22,094 nt of DNA from JAZKIX01 sp040384645 (GCA_040384645.1 JAZKIX010000219.1:1-22094), one strand, 5' to 3'. Positions 1-8,633 are shown, counted from the stretch's first letter. Program-made: numbers and translations. The notes: generated by a model from the letters alone, not told the origin.

Positions 1-22
1 AGCGTAGTTTGCAAACTTGACG

Positions 23-45
23 GCGCCGTCCAAGCGTGACGGCGC
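23..45 (-). terminator. GC-rich hairpin after the binding-protein gene, possible weak terminator
   Basis: An 8-bp perfect stem (GCGCCGTC at 23-30 pairs with GACGGCGC at 38-45) encloses a 7-nt loop, about 50 bp beyond the stop codon of the minus-strand gene ending at 95. On the minus strand it is not followed by a real T run, so it would be a poor intrinsic terminator. Two 12-bp perfect palindromes (6-17 and 19-30) sit beside and partly inside it. The rest of 1-94 shows no convincing gene. Confidence 0.3.
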
Positions 46-94
46 ACTCGTCCTTAATGGCCTGGATTTGACAGGGCGGATTGAACGGCAATGT

Positions 95-1183
95 TCAAGT
101 CAGTTTGCGCCCCGGCACTTTGGTTTTGCCACTGGCATCCCACTGCGGCCAATAATCTTCCAGCTCCAATTCTTTCAAGGCATAGTTGAGATACTTCGGT
201 TCCAGCCAGCCATCGAGCGTGACATCGCGCCGGATCAGCTTGTATTTTTTAGCTTCTTCAATCGAGCGCTGGATGCTGGCGGTGTAATACTCATCAAGTA
301 ATGGATTGATACGGTTACGCAAATCGGCAGTTTTCCCCCAGTCGGTTTTGTAATCGACATACGGCGTACCTGAAGTCGCCCAGAGCTGATATTGCTTCTC
401 GCGGTTGACTTCTTGCGTACTCCATTGCGCGACCTTGATCAGGCGCGTCACCACGCGTTGCACGATGGCGGGATATTTTTTCTCGAATTCTTCACCGACC
501 CACAAGGTGCCGGGTCGGTTCAGGTAAGGATCATCCAGAATTTCATGGATACGCCGCGCCACGCCGCGTGATTCCAGGTCGAACGGGGTACGCACGGTGC
601 CGTCGATATCCCCGGTCGACAGTGCCGCCAGGGTCGAATCGCTGTCCAGACTGATGATCCGGAAATCTTTTTCATTCAAGCCGAATTTGTCGAGCCAGCG
701 GTACAAAGTGAGCTGGCCGGCGGTACCTTTGAAAGTGGCAAGACGCTTGCCTTTGAGGTCGGCCAGCGTCTTTGCAGGGGAGGCCGCAGGCACCACGAAA
801 TAACTATTGCCACCGCGGCCGGACGACAATATAACCTTGTGTTTCAGTCCGGTGGAACGACCCACGATCACCGGCAAATCGCCGTGGCCGAAGGCAAAGT
901 CGGTCAGACCGTTGGCAAACGATTCGTTCAGTGCCGGGCCGGCACCGGGGAAAAACTTCCATTCGATCTTGATACCATCGGCTTTAAACTCTTCATCGAT
1001 GGCACGTAAGTGATGTGCATTGGCGGTGTAGGTGCCGCCCCCCAATGGTCTCCCGCCTGTACCGGCATTGGGGAAGCTGATACGGATCACGGTCGGCTTG
1101 TCTTCCGCTGCAAAAGCGCGCAAAGGATTGATCGCTAACAGCGGAGCCGCGCCGAGCAGGGAGGCAAAGGTACGTCGTTTCAT
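95..1183 (-). CDS. ABC-type sulfonate/nitrate-like substrate-binding protein (SsuA/NMT1-like), stand-alone
   Basis: Periplasmic solute-binding protein of 362 aa. The chosen ATG at 1183 follows AAGGA at good spacing; the frame stays open upstream, but those extra 67 residues look non-coding and precede the signal peptide. The N-terminus KRRTFASLLGAAP followed by a hydrophobic stretch to about residue 25 suggests a cleaved signal, possibly Tat-type because of the paired arginines. The body has the type II binding-protein pattern of the SsuA/TauA/NMT1 families, with a 'LADLKGKRLATFKGTAG' segment as in sulfonate binders. It lies 73 bp after the porin gene on the same strand, so the two probably share a transcript and a substrate. 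No permease or ATPase is adjacent, so it may feed one of the two importers further right or one outside the window. The ligand cannot be read from sequence; an organosulfur anion is inferred from context. Confidence 0.82.
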   Translation of the reverse strand: MKRRTFASLLGAAPLLAINPLRAFAAEDKPTVIRISFPNAGTGGRPLGGGTYTANAHHLRAIDEEFKADGIKIEWKFFPGAGPALNESFANGLTDFAFGHGDLPVIVGRSTGLKHKVILSSGRGGNSYFVVPAASPAKTLADLKGKRLATFKGTAGQLTLYRWLDKFGLNEKDFRIISLDSDSTLAALSTGDIDGTVRTPFDLESRGVARRIHEILDDPYLNRPGTLWVGEEFEKKYPAIVQRVVTRLIKVAQWSTQEVNREKQYQLWATSGTPYVDYKTDWGKTADLRNRINPLLDEYYTASIQRSIEEAKKYKLIRRDVTLDGWLEPKYLNYALKELELEDYWPQWDASGKTKVPGRKLT

Positions 1184-1256
1184 GTGAATATCCTTTAAAT
1201 AGGTTTGGCTAGCGTCTGGGTGGCGTATGAGAAACGTCCCCCCATAGCGTGAATAG

Positions 1257-2831
1257 TTAGAATCCGTATTGGAATTGAACCTGCACCCCTTGCGTATGCT
1301 TGGGACGATCGGCGGTATAGCCGGCGCTCGGTAAATCGTTACGCGTGAGCAGATAGTTGAATTGCAGTTTGCTTGTTTCAGCAAAGAACGCGTTTAAGCC
1401 CAGCGTCGTGATATTGGTTTTATCGCCCACCACGCTGGCGCGGGTATCCGCGTCGAATGTGTCGTAACGCAAGAACAGTTGATACGATTTTGGCCAATAG
1501 TCGTCATACTTGGCCAAGGACTTTTCACTCGCCAGAAATTGTTCGCCCCAGGTATAGCCCAAGTTGATATATTGCCCGCGCGATTTTTTGACAAAGACCG
1601 GCGAGGTATCGGTCGCCGCCGCAGCGGCAGTGCTAAGTGCATCGTCCTCGCCCTGTGCATATTCGTAGGCGATGGAGTAGGGTAAATGCGTCCAGTTGAC
1701 ATCGAAGCCCTTGCGCTGCGACTTGCTGGACTGGACTACCGCATTGTTGGTGGTGTTGATCAGATTGTTATAGCCCTGATAGTAAGACACGCCCAATTTC
1801 AACTCGCGTAGCCAACTGTTGTAATCGGCCGGCAAAGTGAACGCGACACGGCCGATAAAATCTTTCTTGCTATTGTTATCGGACTTGTTGGGGCCGCTGC
1901 CGTTGACGATGCCGGCTGCATATTCCAGCAATGCCGTACGGTAGTTGTTGGTCCAGTCGACTGATACGAAAGAATCGCCCCGATACACCACCCCGATCTG
2001 GCGCGTGTTAATACCACTGAGGGCCGACGTAAATTGGGCCGAGGTGATCACTGGCCGTACTTCTTCATTGGCCTGCGCCTCCAGACCGAATGGCACCAAC
2101 TGCTGGCCGAATGTCACTGCGCCTTTGGCATCTTCAATCCCGCCATTGGTAGGGAAAAAGCTATATGCCAGATTCGCATTGGTCAGGTTGAACTGGCTGC
2201 CGTTAGACGACGCCACACCCAAAGTGCGGGTCGCACTGGTGGCTGAACTTGGGCTGCCGGCAAAATTGCTGCCATAGCCGAAGCCGAGAGCATAGGTCAG
2301 GTTTTTCCCTTCTGCATAATCGCGATACAGATTGCCGGTGAAGTTCAGGGTCGCTAATCCGACGTCGAAGCCGTTGGAACGTTCGTTGGCTTGATAATTG
2401 GTGCCTCCACCGCCAGCACCATTGGCAACGCCGGCATTTTGCGCCGGGTTTTGCCAGTTGGCACGCAAACCTACGGTGCCGGTGATTTTGGTATTGCGGG
2501 TAACGCTGGCGCGGTTGCGTTCGCCGGTGCGGGCTTGATCGTATTTGTAATTTTCCAGGTCGGATCGAATGCCCTGGATATCGGCTTTGGTGGCCGTGGT
2601 GGCAGCATCAATGGTGGCTTGGTCAGCATCGGCTGCAGGTGCAGGAGGCACAGCTGCTACCGCTGGTTGCTGCGCAATGATGAGTGCTTTCAGCTCTTGC
2701 AATTGCTTCTTTAATTCATCTATTTCTTTTTGTTGTTGGACGGCCGATTGGGCATGAGCGCCACTGGACAGGGATAGTAATACCGCGCCTGCCAGCAATG
2801 TTTTTCTGAAATATCGGTCAGTTTGGTACAA
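1257..2831 (-). CDS. Outer-membrane anion porin, OprO/OprP-like, TTG start
   Basis: A 524-aa beta-barrel porin. The only ATG in frame (2909) gives a long N-terminus ahead of the signal peptide. A TTG at 2831, six bases after AGGGAG, gives a clean start: MYQTDRYFRKTLLAGAVLLS, then a signal peptide ending in GAHA at about residue 27. The mature N-terminus has a short charged coiled coil (about 30-53, KEIDELKKQLQELK), typical of the phosphate-selective porin O/P family, where it helps trimerisation. The rest shows alternating aromatic/polar strands and ends in a terminal phenylalanine (QFQYGF), the usual barrel-assembly signal. The family passes small anions such as phosphate or pyrophosphate; next to a sulfonate-type binding protein, sulfonate or sulfate-ester entry is a reasonable inference. 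It is the first gene of the two-gene minus-strand unit and diverges from the RND genes. Confidence 0.85.
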   Translation of the reverse strand: MYQTDRYFRKTLLAGAVLLSLSSGAHAQSAVQQQKEIDELKKQLQELKALIIAQQPAVAAVPPAPAADADQATIDAATTATKADIQGIRSDLENYKYDQARTGERNRASVTRNTKITGTVGLRANWQNPAQNAGVANGAGGGGTNYQANERSNGFDVGLATLNFTGNLYRDYAEGKNLTYALGFGYGSNFAGSPSSATSATRTLGVASSNGSQFNLTNANLAYSFFPTNGGIEDAKGAVTFGQQLVPFGLEAQANEEVRPVITSAQFTSALSGINTRQIGVVYRGDSFVSVDWTNNYRTALLEYAAGIVNGSGPNKSDNNSKKDFIGRVAFTLPADYNSWLRELKLGVSYYQGYNNLINTTNNAVVQSSKSQRKGFDVNWTHLPYSIAYEYAQGEDDALSTAAAAATDTSPVFVKKSRGQYINLGYTWGEQFLASEKSLAKYDDYWPKSYQLFLRYDTFDADTRASVVGDKTNITTLGLNAFFAETSKLQFNYLLTRNDLPSAGYTADRPKHTQGVQVQFQYGF

Positions 2832-2843
2832 GTCGAGCTCCCT
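2829..2843 (-). promoter_or_regulatory. Ribosome-binding site deciding a TTG start for the porin
   Basis: On the minus strand AGGGAGCTCGAC is followed directly by TTG. AGGGAG is a strong Shine-Dalgarno match at normal distance and sits just before the signal peptide, whereas the ATG 78 bases upstream would add an unlikely leader. Confidence 0.6.
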
Positions 2844-3363
2844 GAATTGAGGTGTTGAAAAAACTTGTGATGCGCTTCCACAGTTCCCTTTCAGCAGAAT
2901 CTGTGCCACGTGTTTTTAAGGTTTTTTCAGCGTTTTTCAGGGGCTTTTCGACCATTGCTGTTTGCGCTGCAGCATTCATTTGCCTCGGGCTGCTGCAAAT
3001 TCAACACCTCCTCATCAATCCAATTTCTAATAAATTTCACTGAAAATGCGTTTGAGTTTTTTGGACGGGAAGGCGACTTCGAGTGCTGTTGGGGATTGAA
3101 CATGCTGGCGTGAATGTTTTGCTCAATTTGCAGCAGCGACTTGTCCGCTTTGTAGCAACCACTTTCGTGTACCGATTTTCACATTGACATTTTCCATAGG
3201 GAAGGGCGGCTGAAAAATGCGTGTCGATGCATGGGCACGTTTTGTGCTGACTGGAGCGCATGCCCCTGCATATGCTTACTAATATGCGCCTCTGACCCAA
3301 CAATAAGCTGGTTGCGGCCAGCTTGTTTTATTTGGTATTTGTTACAGATACCAAGACAAAAAA
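2832..3363. promoter_or_regulatory. 532-bp divergent intergenic region between porin and RND operons
   Basis: No convincing gene is present. It must hold promoters for both flanking units, but I see no confident -35/-10 pair. It contains two spaced inverted repeats: GAGGTGTTGAA at 2849-2859 with its exact complement at 3000-3010, and a 13-bp pair GCTGCTGCAAATT at 2989-3001 with AATTTGCAGCAGC at 3125-3137. The first pair spans the likely porin leader and could fold in its mRNA; the second could be paired regulator sites. Function is unproven. Confidence 0.4.
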
Positions 3364-4590
3364 ATGAATTCAAAAAAATTTATAATTGTAGGAATTGTGA
3401 TCGGTGTCCTCGTAACGGGCGGTGCAACCAACTGGTACTTCATGCGTGGCGCAATCACGCCGGCCAATGCTGCCGTGCCAGCAACGCCACCGGTCAAAGT
3501 GACGAAAGGGCGCGCTGCCGATGAGCCGGTCACGGTCAATGTGGTCACAGCAGTTAAACAAAATGTTCCGATTACCTTACTCGCCAACGGCACCGTAGTG
3601 CCGCTCAGCACAGTAGAAATACGGCCGCAAACAAGCAATATTTTGAAGACAGTGCATATCAAGGAAGGGCAATTTGTGCGCGCCGGTCAAGTATTGTTTA
3701 CGCTTGATGATCGCAGCGACCGCGCCATTCTTGACAAGGTGCTGGCGCAGGTGGCGCGCGACCAGGCGACCCTGGCCGATCTGGAGCGCCAATACAAACG
3801 CAGTCAGGATTTGGTGGCGCGAAAATTCATTGCGCAAAGTGCCGCCGATACCTTGCAGGCACAAGTCGAAGCACAACAAGCTTTGATCAATTCCGATCAT
3901 GCCAGCGTGCAGTCGGCGCGGATTGCAATCAGTTACGCCACCATTGTGGCACCCATGGCCGGTCGCATCGGCGCAATCAATGTCGCTTCCGGCAGTCTGG
4001 TGCAGCCGGCTACTGTGCTCGCTAGCCTGACCCAGATCAATCCTATCGCGGTCAGTTTTAACGTGCCTGAGAGCAGCTTGCAAGGCTTGCTCGATGCGCA
4101 GAGGCGCGGCGGCGTTGCCGTTAAGACGCGCCTGGTCAATCCTGAAAGAACGCTGGAAGGCAAGCTCAGTTTCATCGATAACGCAGTCGATCCGGTCGCC
4201 GGTACCATTCGCGTCAAGGCCCAGTTCGATAACCGCGACACCGCGCTGTGGCCGGGACAATACGTCAATACCCAGATCGCCGTAAATACCTTGAAAGAGG
4301 CGGTCGTCGTGCCGCTGGCAGCGATTGTGACTGGTACCAGCGGCAAGTTCGTGTATGCGGTGCAAGACGACAAAACTGCCAAAGCCTATCCGGTAGGGTT
4401 GATCCATGCCTTCGGCACCAGTGCGGTCGTCTCCGGCTTGTCAGGCGGAGAAAAGGTGGTCGTTGAAGGCAAGCAAAATCTACGTGCCGGGAGCAAGGTG
4501 CAGGAAGCGCAGCAGCTTGCCGATGCCAGCGGCGACGGGAGAAAAACCAGTCCTAAAAATGACTCCGCCAACAAAGGCGACGCGCAATGA
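3364..4590 (+). CDS. RND efflux periplasmic adaptor (MdtA/AcrA-like membrane-fusion protein)
   Basis: A 408-aa membrane-fusion protein linking the RND pump to an outer-membrane channel. Residues 6-27 form an N-terminal membrane anchor without a lipobox cysteine. A lipoyl-type half motif follows (VEIRPQTSNILKTVHIKEG, about 84-102, then RAGQVLFTLDD), then an alpha-helical hairpin rich in Q/A/L (about 118-190), the second lipoyl half (ATIVAPMAGRIGAINVASGS), and beta-barrel and membrane-proximal domains. This order and the length match the MdtA/BepF group. The ribosome-binding site before the ATG is weak. Its TGA overlaps the pump's ATG as ATGA, implying translational coupling. The hydrophilic last ~25 residues are probably disordered. 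The substrate is unknown. Confidence 0.9.
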   Translation: MNSKKFIIVGIVIGVLVTGGATNWYFMRGAITPANAAVPATPPVKVTKGRAADEPVTVNVVTAVKQNVPITLLANGTVVPLSTVEIRPQTSNILKTVHIKEGQFVRAGQVLFTLDDRSDRAILDKVLAQVARDQATLADLERQYKRSQDLVARKFIAQSAADTLQAQVEAQQALINSDHASVQSARIAISYATIVAPMAGRIGAINVASGSLVQPATVLASLTQINPIAVSFNVPESSLQGLLDAQRRGGVAVKTRLVNPERTLEGKLSFIDNAVDPVAGTIRVKAQFDNRDTALWPGQYVNTQIAVNTLKEAVVVPLAAIVTGTSGKFVYAVQDDKTAKAYPVGLIHAFGTSAVVSGLSGGEKVVVEGKQNLRAGSKVQEAQQLADASGDGRKTSPKNDSANKGDAQ

Positions 4591-7500
4591 ACATTTCCGA
4601 GCTATGCATCCGCCGCCCGGCGATGGTGATTGCCTTATCCTTGTCGCTGGTGGCCGCGGGGATACTGGCGTATTTCAAAATTCCCGTGGCGGCGCTGCCC
4701 AGTTACAACACGCCAGTCATCAATGTCACTGCCAGCTTGCCGGGTGCCAGTCCAGAGACGATGGCATCGTCAGTCGCCTTGCCGCTAGAAAAGCAATTTT
4801 CAGCTATCGGCGGCCTCAACGTAATCACTTCCAATAGCACCTCGGGCGCCACGTCTTTGACGCTGGAATTCGATCCCAGCATCGATATCAATGTGGCGGC
4901 GCTGGACGTGCAATCGGCGTTGCTGCGGGCGCAGCGTTCGCTGCCGCCGGAAGTGACCGAGTTGCCCTCGTACACCAAGGTCAATCCTGCCGATTCGCCA
5001 ATCGTGTTTTTGGCGATGACGTCACCATCGATGAATTTATCGGAACTCAATGACTATGCAGAGAACCTGATTGCGCCCAGCATCTCGACGCTCAATGGCG
5101 TAGCCCAAGTCATCGTCAACGGGCAAAAACGCTTTGCCGTGCGGGTACGCGCCAATACGGAATTGCTCAACGCGCGCAATATGACGCTCGATGAATTGGG
5201 TGCCGCGGTCAAGGCCGCCAACTCCAATTCTCCGCTGGGCATTTTAGAAGGCCCTAAGCAAACGCTGACGCTGCAAGCCGATTCCAACATCATGAAAGCA
5301 GCGCAATTTGCCGAACTGATCATCGCTACCCGCAATGGCTTGCCGGTCAGATTGAAAGATGTGGCAACGGTTGAAGATAGCTACCAGTCGGTCAGGACGG
5401 CGAGCAGTTATAACGGGGAAAGTTCCATCGTATTGCAAGTGCAACGTCAGCCCAGTGCGAATGTTGTGCGGGTGGTCGATTCGATCCACGCCTTGCTGCC
5501 GCGCCTGCAATCGCAAGTGCCAAGCTCGGTCAAGATCACGCTGACAGGCGATTTTTCAATTTCGATCCGGGATGCAATTCACGACGTCAACCTGACGCTG
5601 GCCTTGACTGCAGTGCTGGTGGTGCTGGTGATTTTCCTGTTTCTGCGGCGTGCTGCGGCAACCCTGATCCCGGCCATCACATTGCCGATTTCTTTGCTAG
5701 GAGCATTGCTCTTGTTGTACTGGCTTGGTTACAGCCTGGACAATGTGTCCTTGCTCGGCATTACGCTGGCGGTCGGACTGGTGGTCGACGATGCGATTGT
5801 GGTGCTGGAAAATATCGTGCGCCATATCGAGCTTGGCGAAAAACCGCTCAAGGCGGCTCTGGTTGGCGCCAAGGAAATGGGATTTACCATCATCTCGATT
5901 TCTGTCTCCCTGGTGGCAGTATTCATCCCGATCTTTTTTATGCCGGGGGTGATTGGCTTGTTGTTCCATGAATTCGCGGTGGTGGTATCGCTTGCGGTGC
6001 TGGTCTCGGCCGTCGTTTCGCTCACTTTGGTGCCGATGATGGCCAGCCGCCTTTTGCCCGAAGCGGGGCACGATATGGAGGGCAAAGAAACTGTCGTCGG
6101 GCGGGTCTTTGAAGCCGGTTTTTCACGTCTTAAAAACGGCTATGCCAGTACACTCGATTTGGCGTTGGCACATCGATTTGTGGTGCTGTCGGTGGCGCTG
6201 GCCACCTTTGCATTAACCGCAGTGCTGTATCAGGGCATTCCAAAAGGATTTTTCCCGGAAGAAGATTTGGGACGGATACGCGTCGTGACGGAAGCTTCGG
6301 AAGATATCTCTACGCCCGCCTTATTGGTATTGCAGAACCAGTTGGCGGTGCAGTTCAAGAACAATCCCCATGTGCAAGGCGTGCTCTCGCTCAATGGCGG
6401 CGGTTCCGGCGGGCGCATGATTTTGGTATTGAAGCCGCGTGATCAACGTGCCAAATTGCCGGCGGTAATCGATTCATTGCGGCGCTCGGCCAAGACGGTA
6501 CCCGGCATCGCGGTGTATATGAATCCCATGCAAAACCTGCAGCTTGGTGCCAGAACCAGCAAAAGCCGTTACCAATACACCTTGCAAAGCGTCAGTCCCG
6601 AATCGCTTGGCGACTGGTCGGAAAAAATCATGGAAGGCATGCGTGCCGATCCGCTGTTTCGCGATGTCACCAGCGATTCGCAAAACAAGGGCTTGCAAGC
6701 GACCCTGACCATCGACCGCGACAAGGCCAATATACTGGGCGTGCAAGTGGCCGATCTGCGCAATGCACTCAACCTGGCCTATGGCGACCGTCAGGTATCG
6801 ACCATTTACGCGTCCAGCGCCAGTTATTCAGTGATTCTGGAACTCGATGACCGCCAGTTTGAAGCTGCACTCGGCAAGATCGGCGTGCGCAGCAAGAGCG
6901 GGGCGCTGGTGCAATTGTCCAGTTTTTCGACCGTGCAGCGCACCGCAGGGCCGACCTCGGTCAATCATCAGGGCCAGTTGCAAGCAATTACCTTGTCGTT
7001 CAATCTTGCACCCGGTGCGCCCTTGGGCGATGCCACCGCCAAAATCACACAAATCGGCCAAGAGGTTAAATTGCCACTTTCCATTATTACCAAATACGGT
7101 GGCGATGCAGCGGTATTCCAGGATTCGCAATCGAGCCAACTGGTCTTGATCGGGATCGCCATCCTGGTGATTTATGTGTTGCTGGTAGTGCTGTATGAAA
7201 GCTTCATTCATCCGCTGACTATCCTGGCCGGGCTACCGTCTGCAGCGGTCGGCGCTTTGCTGACGCTGCGCCTGTTTGACATGGACCTGACCATCATCGC
7301 CACCATCGGCATTTTGATGTTGATCGGCATCGTCAAGAAAAACGCCATTATGATGATTGACTTTGCCCTACATGCGCAGCGCACGCAAGGCATGGCGCCA
7401 GCGGCGGCGATTCGCGAAGCGTGCATCCTGCGCTTCCGCCCGATCATGATGACCACGCTGGCTGCCTTGATGGGTGCCTTGCCGATTGCATTCGGTTTAG

Positions 7501-7742
7501 GTGCCGGTGCCGAGTTGCGCCAGCCTTTGGGGCTGGCCGTGGTCGGCGGCCTACTGTTTTCGCAGGTCATTACGCTCTACATTACACCGGTGATTTACCT
7601 GTTCCTTGATCGCTTGAGCGGCACCGGGCCGATGACTGACTATGAGGTGGCAGCACGGTCTTTAACGGTCGTCAATGTTCTCGCCGCGGTACCGGGCCGA
7701 TCCGATGAACGCGTTGCGTACATGCAGGTGGTGCATAAATAG
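4587..7742 (+). CDS. RND multidrug-type efflux pump, HAE1 family (MdtB/MdtC/MuxB-like)
   Basis: A 1051-aa inner-membrane proton-driven RND transporter. The start is fixed by the ATGA overlap with the adaptor gene. Two homologous halves each show a large periplasmic loop after TM1 and a TM2-TM6 bundle. TM4 carries the proton-relay aspartates (D401, D402 in VVDDAIVVLENI), and TM10 has the matching lysine pair (GIVKKNAIMMIDF, K917/K918). RPIMMTTLAALMGALPIAFG near the end is a typical HAE1 segment. Length equals the usual 1030-1060 aa. No TolC-type channel gene follows, so the pump must borrow one. About 35 residues after the last membrane helix are not conserved in type and end in VVHK. The TAG stop is the first unit of a TAGA repeat. 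Substrate unknown; export of desulfonation products or toxic sulfonates is only a guess. Confidence 0.92.
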   Translation: MNISELCIRRPAMVIALSLSLVAAGILAYFKIPVAALPSYNTPVINVTASLPGASPETMASSVALPLEKQFSAIGGLNVITSNSTSGATSLTLEFDPSIDINVAALDVQSALLRAQRSLPPEVTELPSYTKVNPADSPIVFLAMTSPSMNLSELNDYAENLIAPSISTLNGVAQVIVNGQKRFAVRVRANTELLNARNMTLDELGAAVKAANSNSPLGILEGPKQTLTLQADSNIMKAAQFAELIIATRNGLPVRLKDVATVEDSYQSVRTASSYNGESSIVLQVQRQPSANVVRVVDSIHALLPRLQSQVPSSVKITLTGDFSISIRDAIHDVNLTLALTAVLVVLVIFLFLRRAAATLIPAITLPISLLGALLLLYWLGYSLDNVSLLGITLAVGLVVDDAIVVLENIVRHIELGEKPLKAALVGAKEMGFTIISISVSLVAVFIPIFFMPGVIGLLFHEFAVVVSLAVLVSAVVSLTLVPMMASRLLPEAGHDMEGKETVVGRVFEAGFSRLKNGYASTLDLALAHRFVVLSVALATFALTAVLYQGIPKGFFPEEDLGRIRVVTEASEDISTPALLVLQNQLAVQFKNNPHVQGVLSLNGGGSGGRMILVLKPRDQRAKLPAVIDSLRRSAKTVPGIAVYMNPMQNLQLGARTSKSRYQYTLQSVSPESLGDWSEKIMEGMRADPLFRDVTSDSQNKGLQATLTIDRDKANILGVQVADLRNALNLAYGDRQVSTIYASSASYSVILELDDRQFEAALGKIGVRSKSGALVQLSSFSTVQRTAGPTSVNHQGQLQAITLSFNLAPGAPLGDATAKITQIGQEVKLPLSIITKYGGDAAVFQDSQSSQLVLIGIAILVIYVLLVVLYESFIHPLTILAGLPSAAVGALLTLRLFDMDLTIIATIGILMLIGIVKKNAIMMIDFALHAQRTQGMAPAAAIREACILRFRPIMMTTLAALMGALPIAFGLGAGAELRQPLGLAVVGGLLFSQVITLYITPVIYLFLDRLSGTGPMTDYEVAARSLTVVNVLAAVPGRSDERVAYMQVVHK

Positions 7743-7765
7743 ATAGATAGATAGATAGATAGATA
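7740..7765. repeat. TAGA tetranucleotide tandem repeat, 6.5 copies
   Basis: Six full TAGA units plus TA run without interruption. The first unit supplies the TAG stop of the RND pump gene, so changes in copy number would alter only the untranslated tail. From there to 7816 only small symmetric pieces are seen (TTAAGCG at 7783-7789 with its complement at 7791-7797), with no T-run terminator on either strand. Confidence 0.9.
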
Positions 7766-7816
7766 CTGTTTCCCTGCGCCGCTTAAGCGCCGCTTAAAAA
7801 TCCGCCGCTGAAAATC

Positions 7817-8348
7817 CTACTCGCGCGGTAAATAACTCCACTTGGGCATGAACAATAAGGCGAACAGCGAAGCCACAGCAACGATGGCGGTGATCCAGAC
7901 CACCAGGGGATTTTCCGCAATCCGTTCCGGATAAATTTTTATCACCGCACCCAAGCCGNNNNNNNNNNGCAAAATCTTGAAAACGCCTGGCCTTGTTCGC
8001 GCCCATGGCCCATTTTGGATCGGTGTTATAGCTCGGCAAAGTCAAGTGGGCGTCGTCTAGCCGTTCCAGCGTAGAGAGGAAATGCCGGATATTGCTGATG
8101 GCGCGCTCCGCCTTGTAGTTTAAAAAGGCGAGGCAAGTCGAGGCGACCGGAAAACCCAATACCAGCCATTCAATCGGTAAATTATGATTGCCCGCACCTG
8201 GCTTCAATGCCACCAGTGCCGCCAGTAGACTCACGATCAGGGTCACATACAAAGCCAGCGATTGATGCCGCTGCGCGATACGGGTATTGACCTCTTGATA
8301 GGCGGCGATAAAGCGGTAATTGGCATCGACATACGATCTGCTTGGCAT
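7817..8348 (-). CDS. Small membrane protein of unknown function, interrupted by an assembly gap
   Basis: I do not recognise the family. The ATG at 8348 has GGGAGAG six bases upstream and gives MPSRSYVDANYRFIAAYQ. Helices follow: a charged N-terminal helix, TM about 30-48 (YVTLIVSLLAALVAL), TM about 60-77 (EWLVLGFPVASTCLAFL), a soluble segment to RFQDF, then ten N (7959-7968). Past the N the literal frame turns into cysteine-rich nonsense, but another frame continues sensibly as GLGAVIKIYPERIAENPL, then a third hydrophobic segment and MPKWSYLPRE, stopping at TAG (7817-7819). The real gap length should therefore be a multiple of three, possibly zero (joining as ...QDFAGLG...). Full length would be about 175 aa. 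The layout loosely resembles SLATT-type 2TM proteins, but I cannot assign it. It faces away from ssuE. Confidence 0.6.
7959..7968. other. Assembly gap (ten N)
   Basis: Ten N interrupt the small membrane protein gene. The coding frames on the two sides agree only if the true missing length is a multiple of three, so the ten N are a placeholder. Confidence 0.95.
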
Positions 8349-8484
8349 TGGTGACTCTCCCATTTCAAAAATTAATTCCAGCTTCAAACGCTGCGAAAAC
8401 GGCAATTATCGTTGGTTTTTCCGACGCATTCGGAGTCGTCTTTTTGCGAGGCGTACAAACCGGTTTTATGTCGTGACATATCAG

Positions 8485-8511
8485 CTCGATATGCAAATTT
8501 TGCATATCGAG
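8485..8511. promoter_or_regulatory. Perfect 27-bp palindrome upstream of the ssu operon, candidate operator
   Basis: Arms CTCGATATGCAAA and TTTGCATATCGAG are exact reverse complements around a single T. The element lies between the divergent membrane-protein gene and ssuE, about 120 bp before the ssuE start, with no T run on either side, so it reads as a dimer-binding operator rather than a terminator. No adjacent regulator gene explains it. The remaining 8349-8633 region is AT-rich with no confident promoter boxes. Confidence 0.55.
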
Positions 8512-8633
8512 ACGCGAAATCATTCGTTCTTTTTAATTTGCAATCGCCTTAATCTACAGTCTGAAAAAACAGCAAGCACTTAGCGCGAGCGGCAGATAGC
8601 GCTGTTTCAAACCTATGCAGATTGGGAGAAATC

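Noticed and set aside
17..301. 94-codon open frame on the plus strand at the window start
   Set aside because: Most of it overlaps the C-terminal part of the binding protein on the other strand, and its composition is not protein-like.
3100..3135. Possible sigma-54 promoter (TGGCGTG...TTTTGCT)
   Set aside because: Distance between the GG and GC elements is 12 instead of 10 bases.
3577..4407. 276-codon open frame on the minus strand
   Set aside because: Antisense to the adaptor protein, whose domains are unmistakable.
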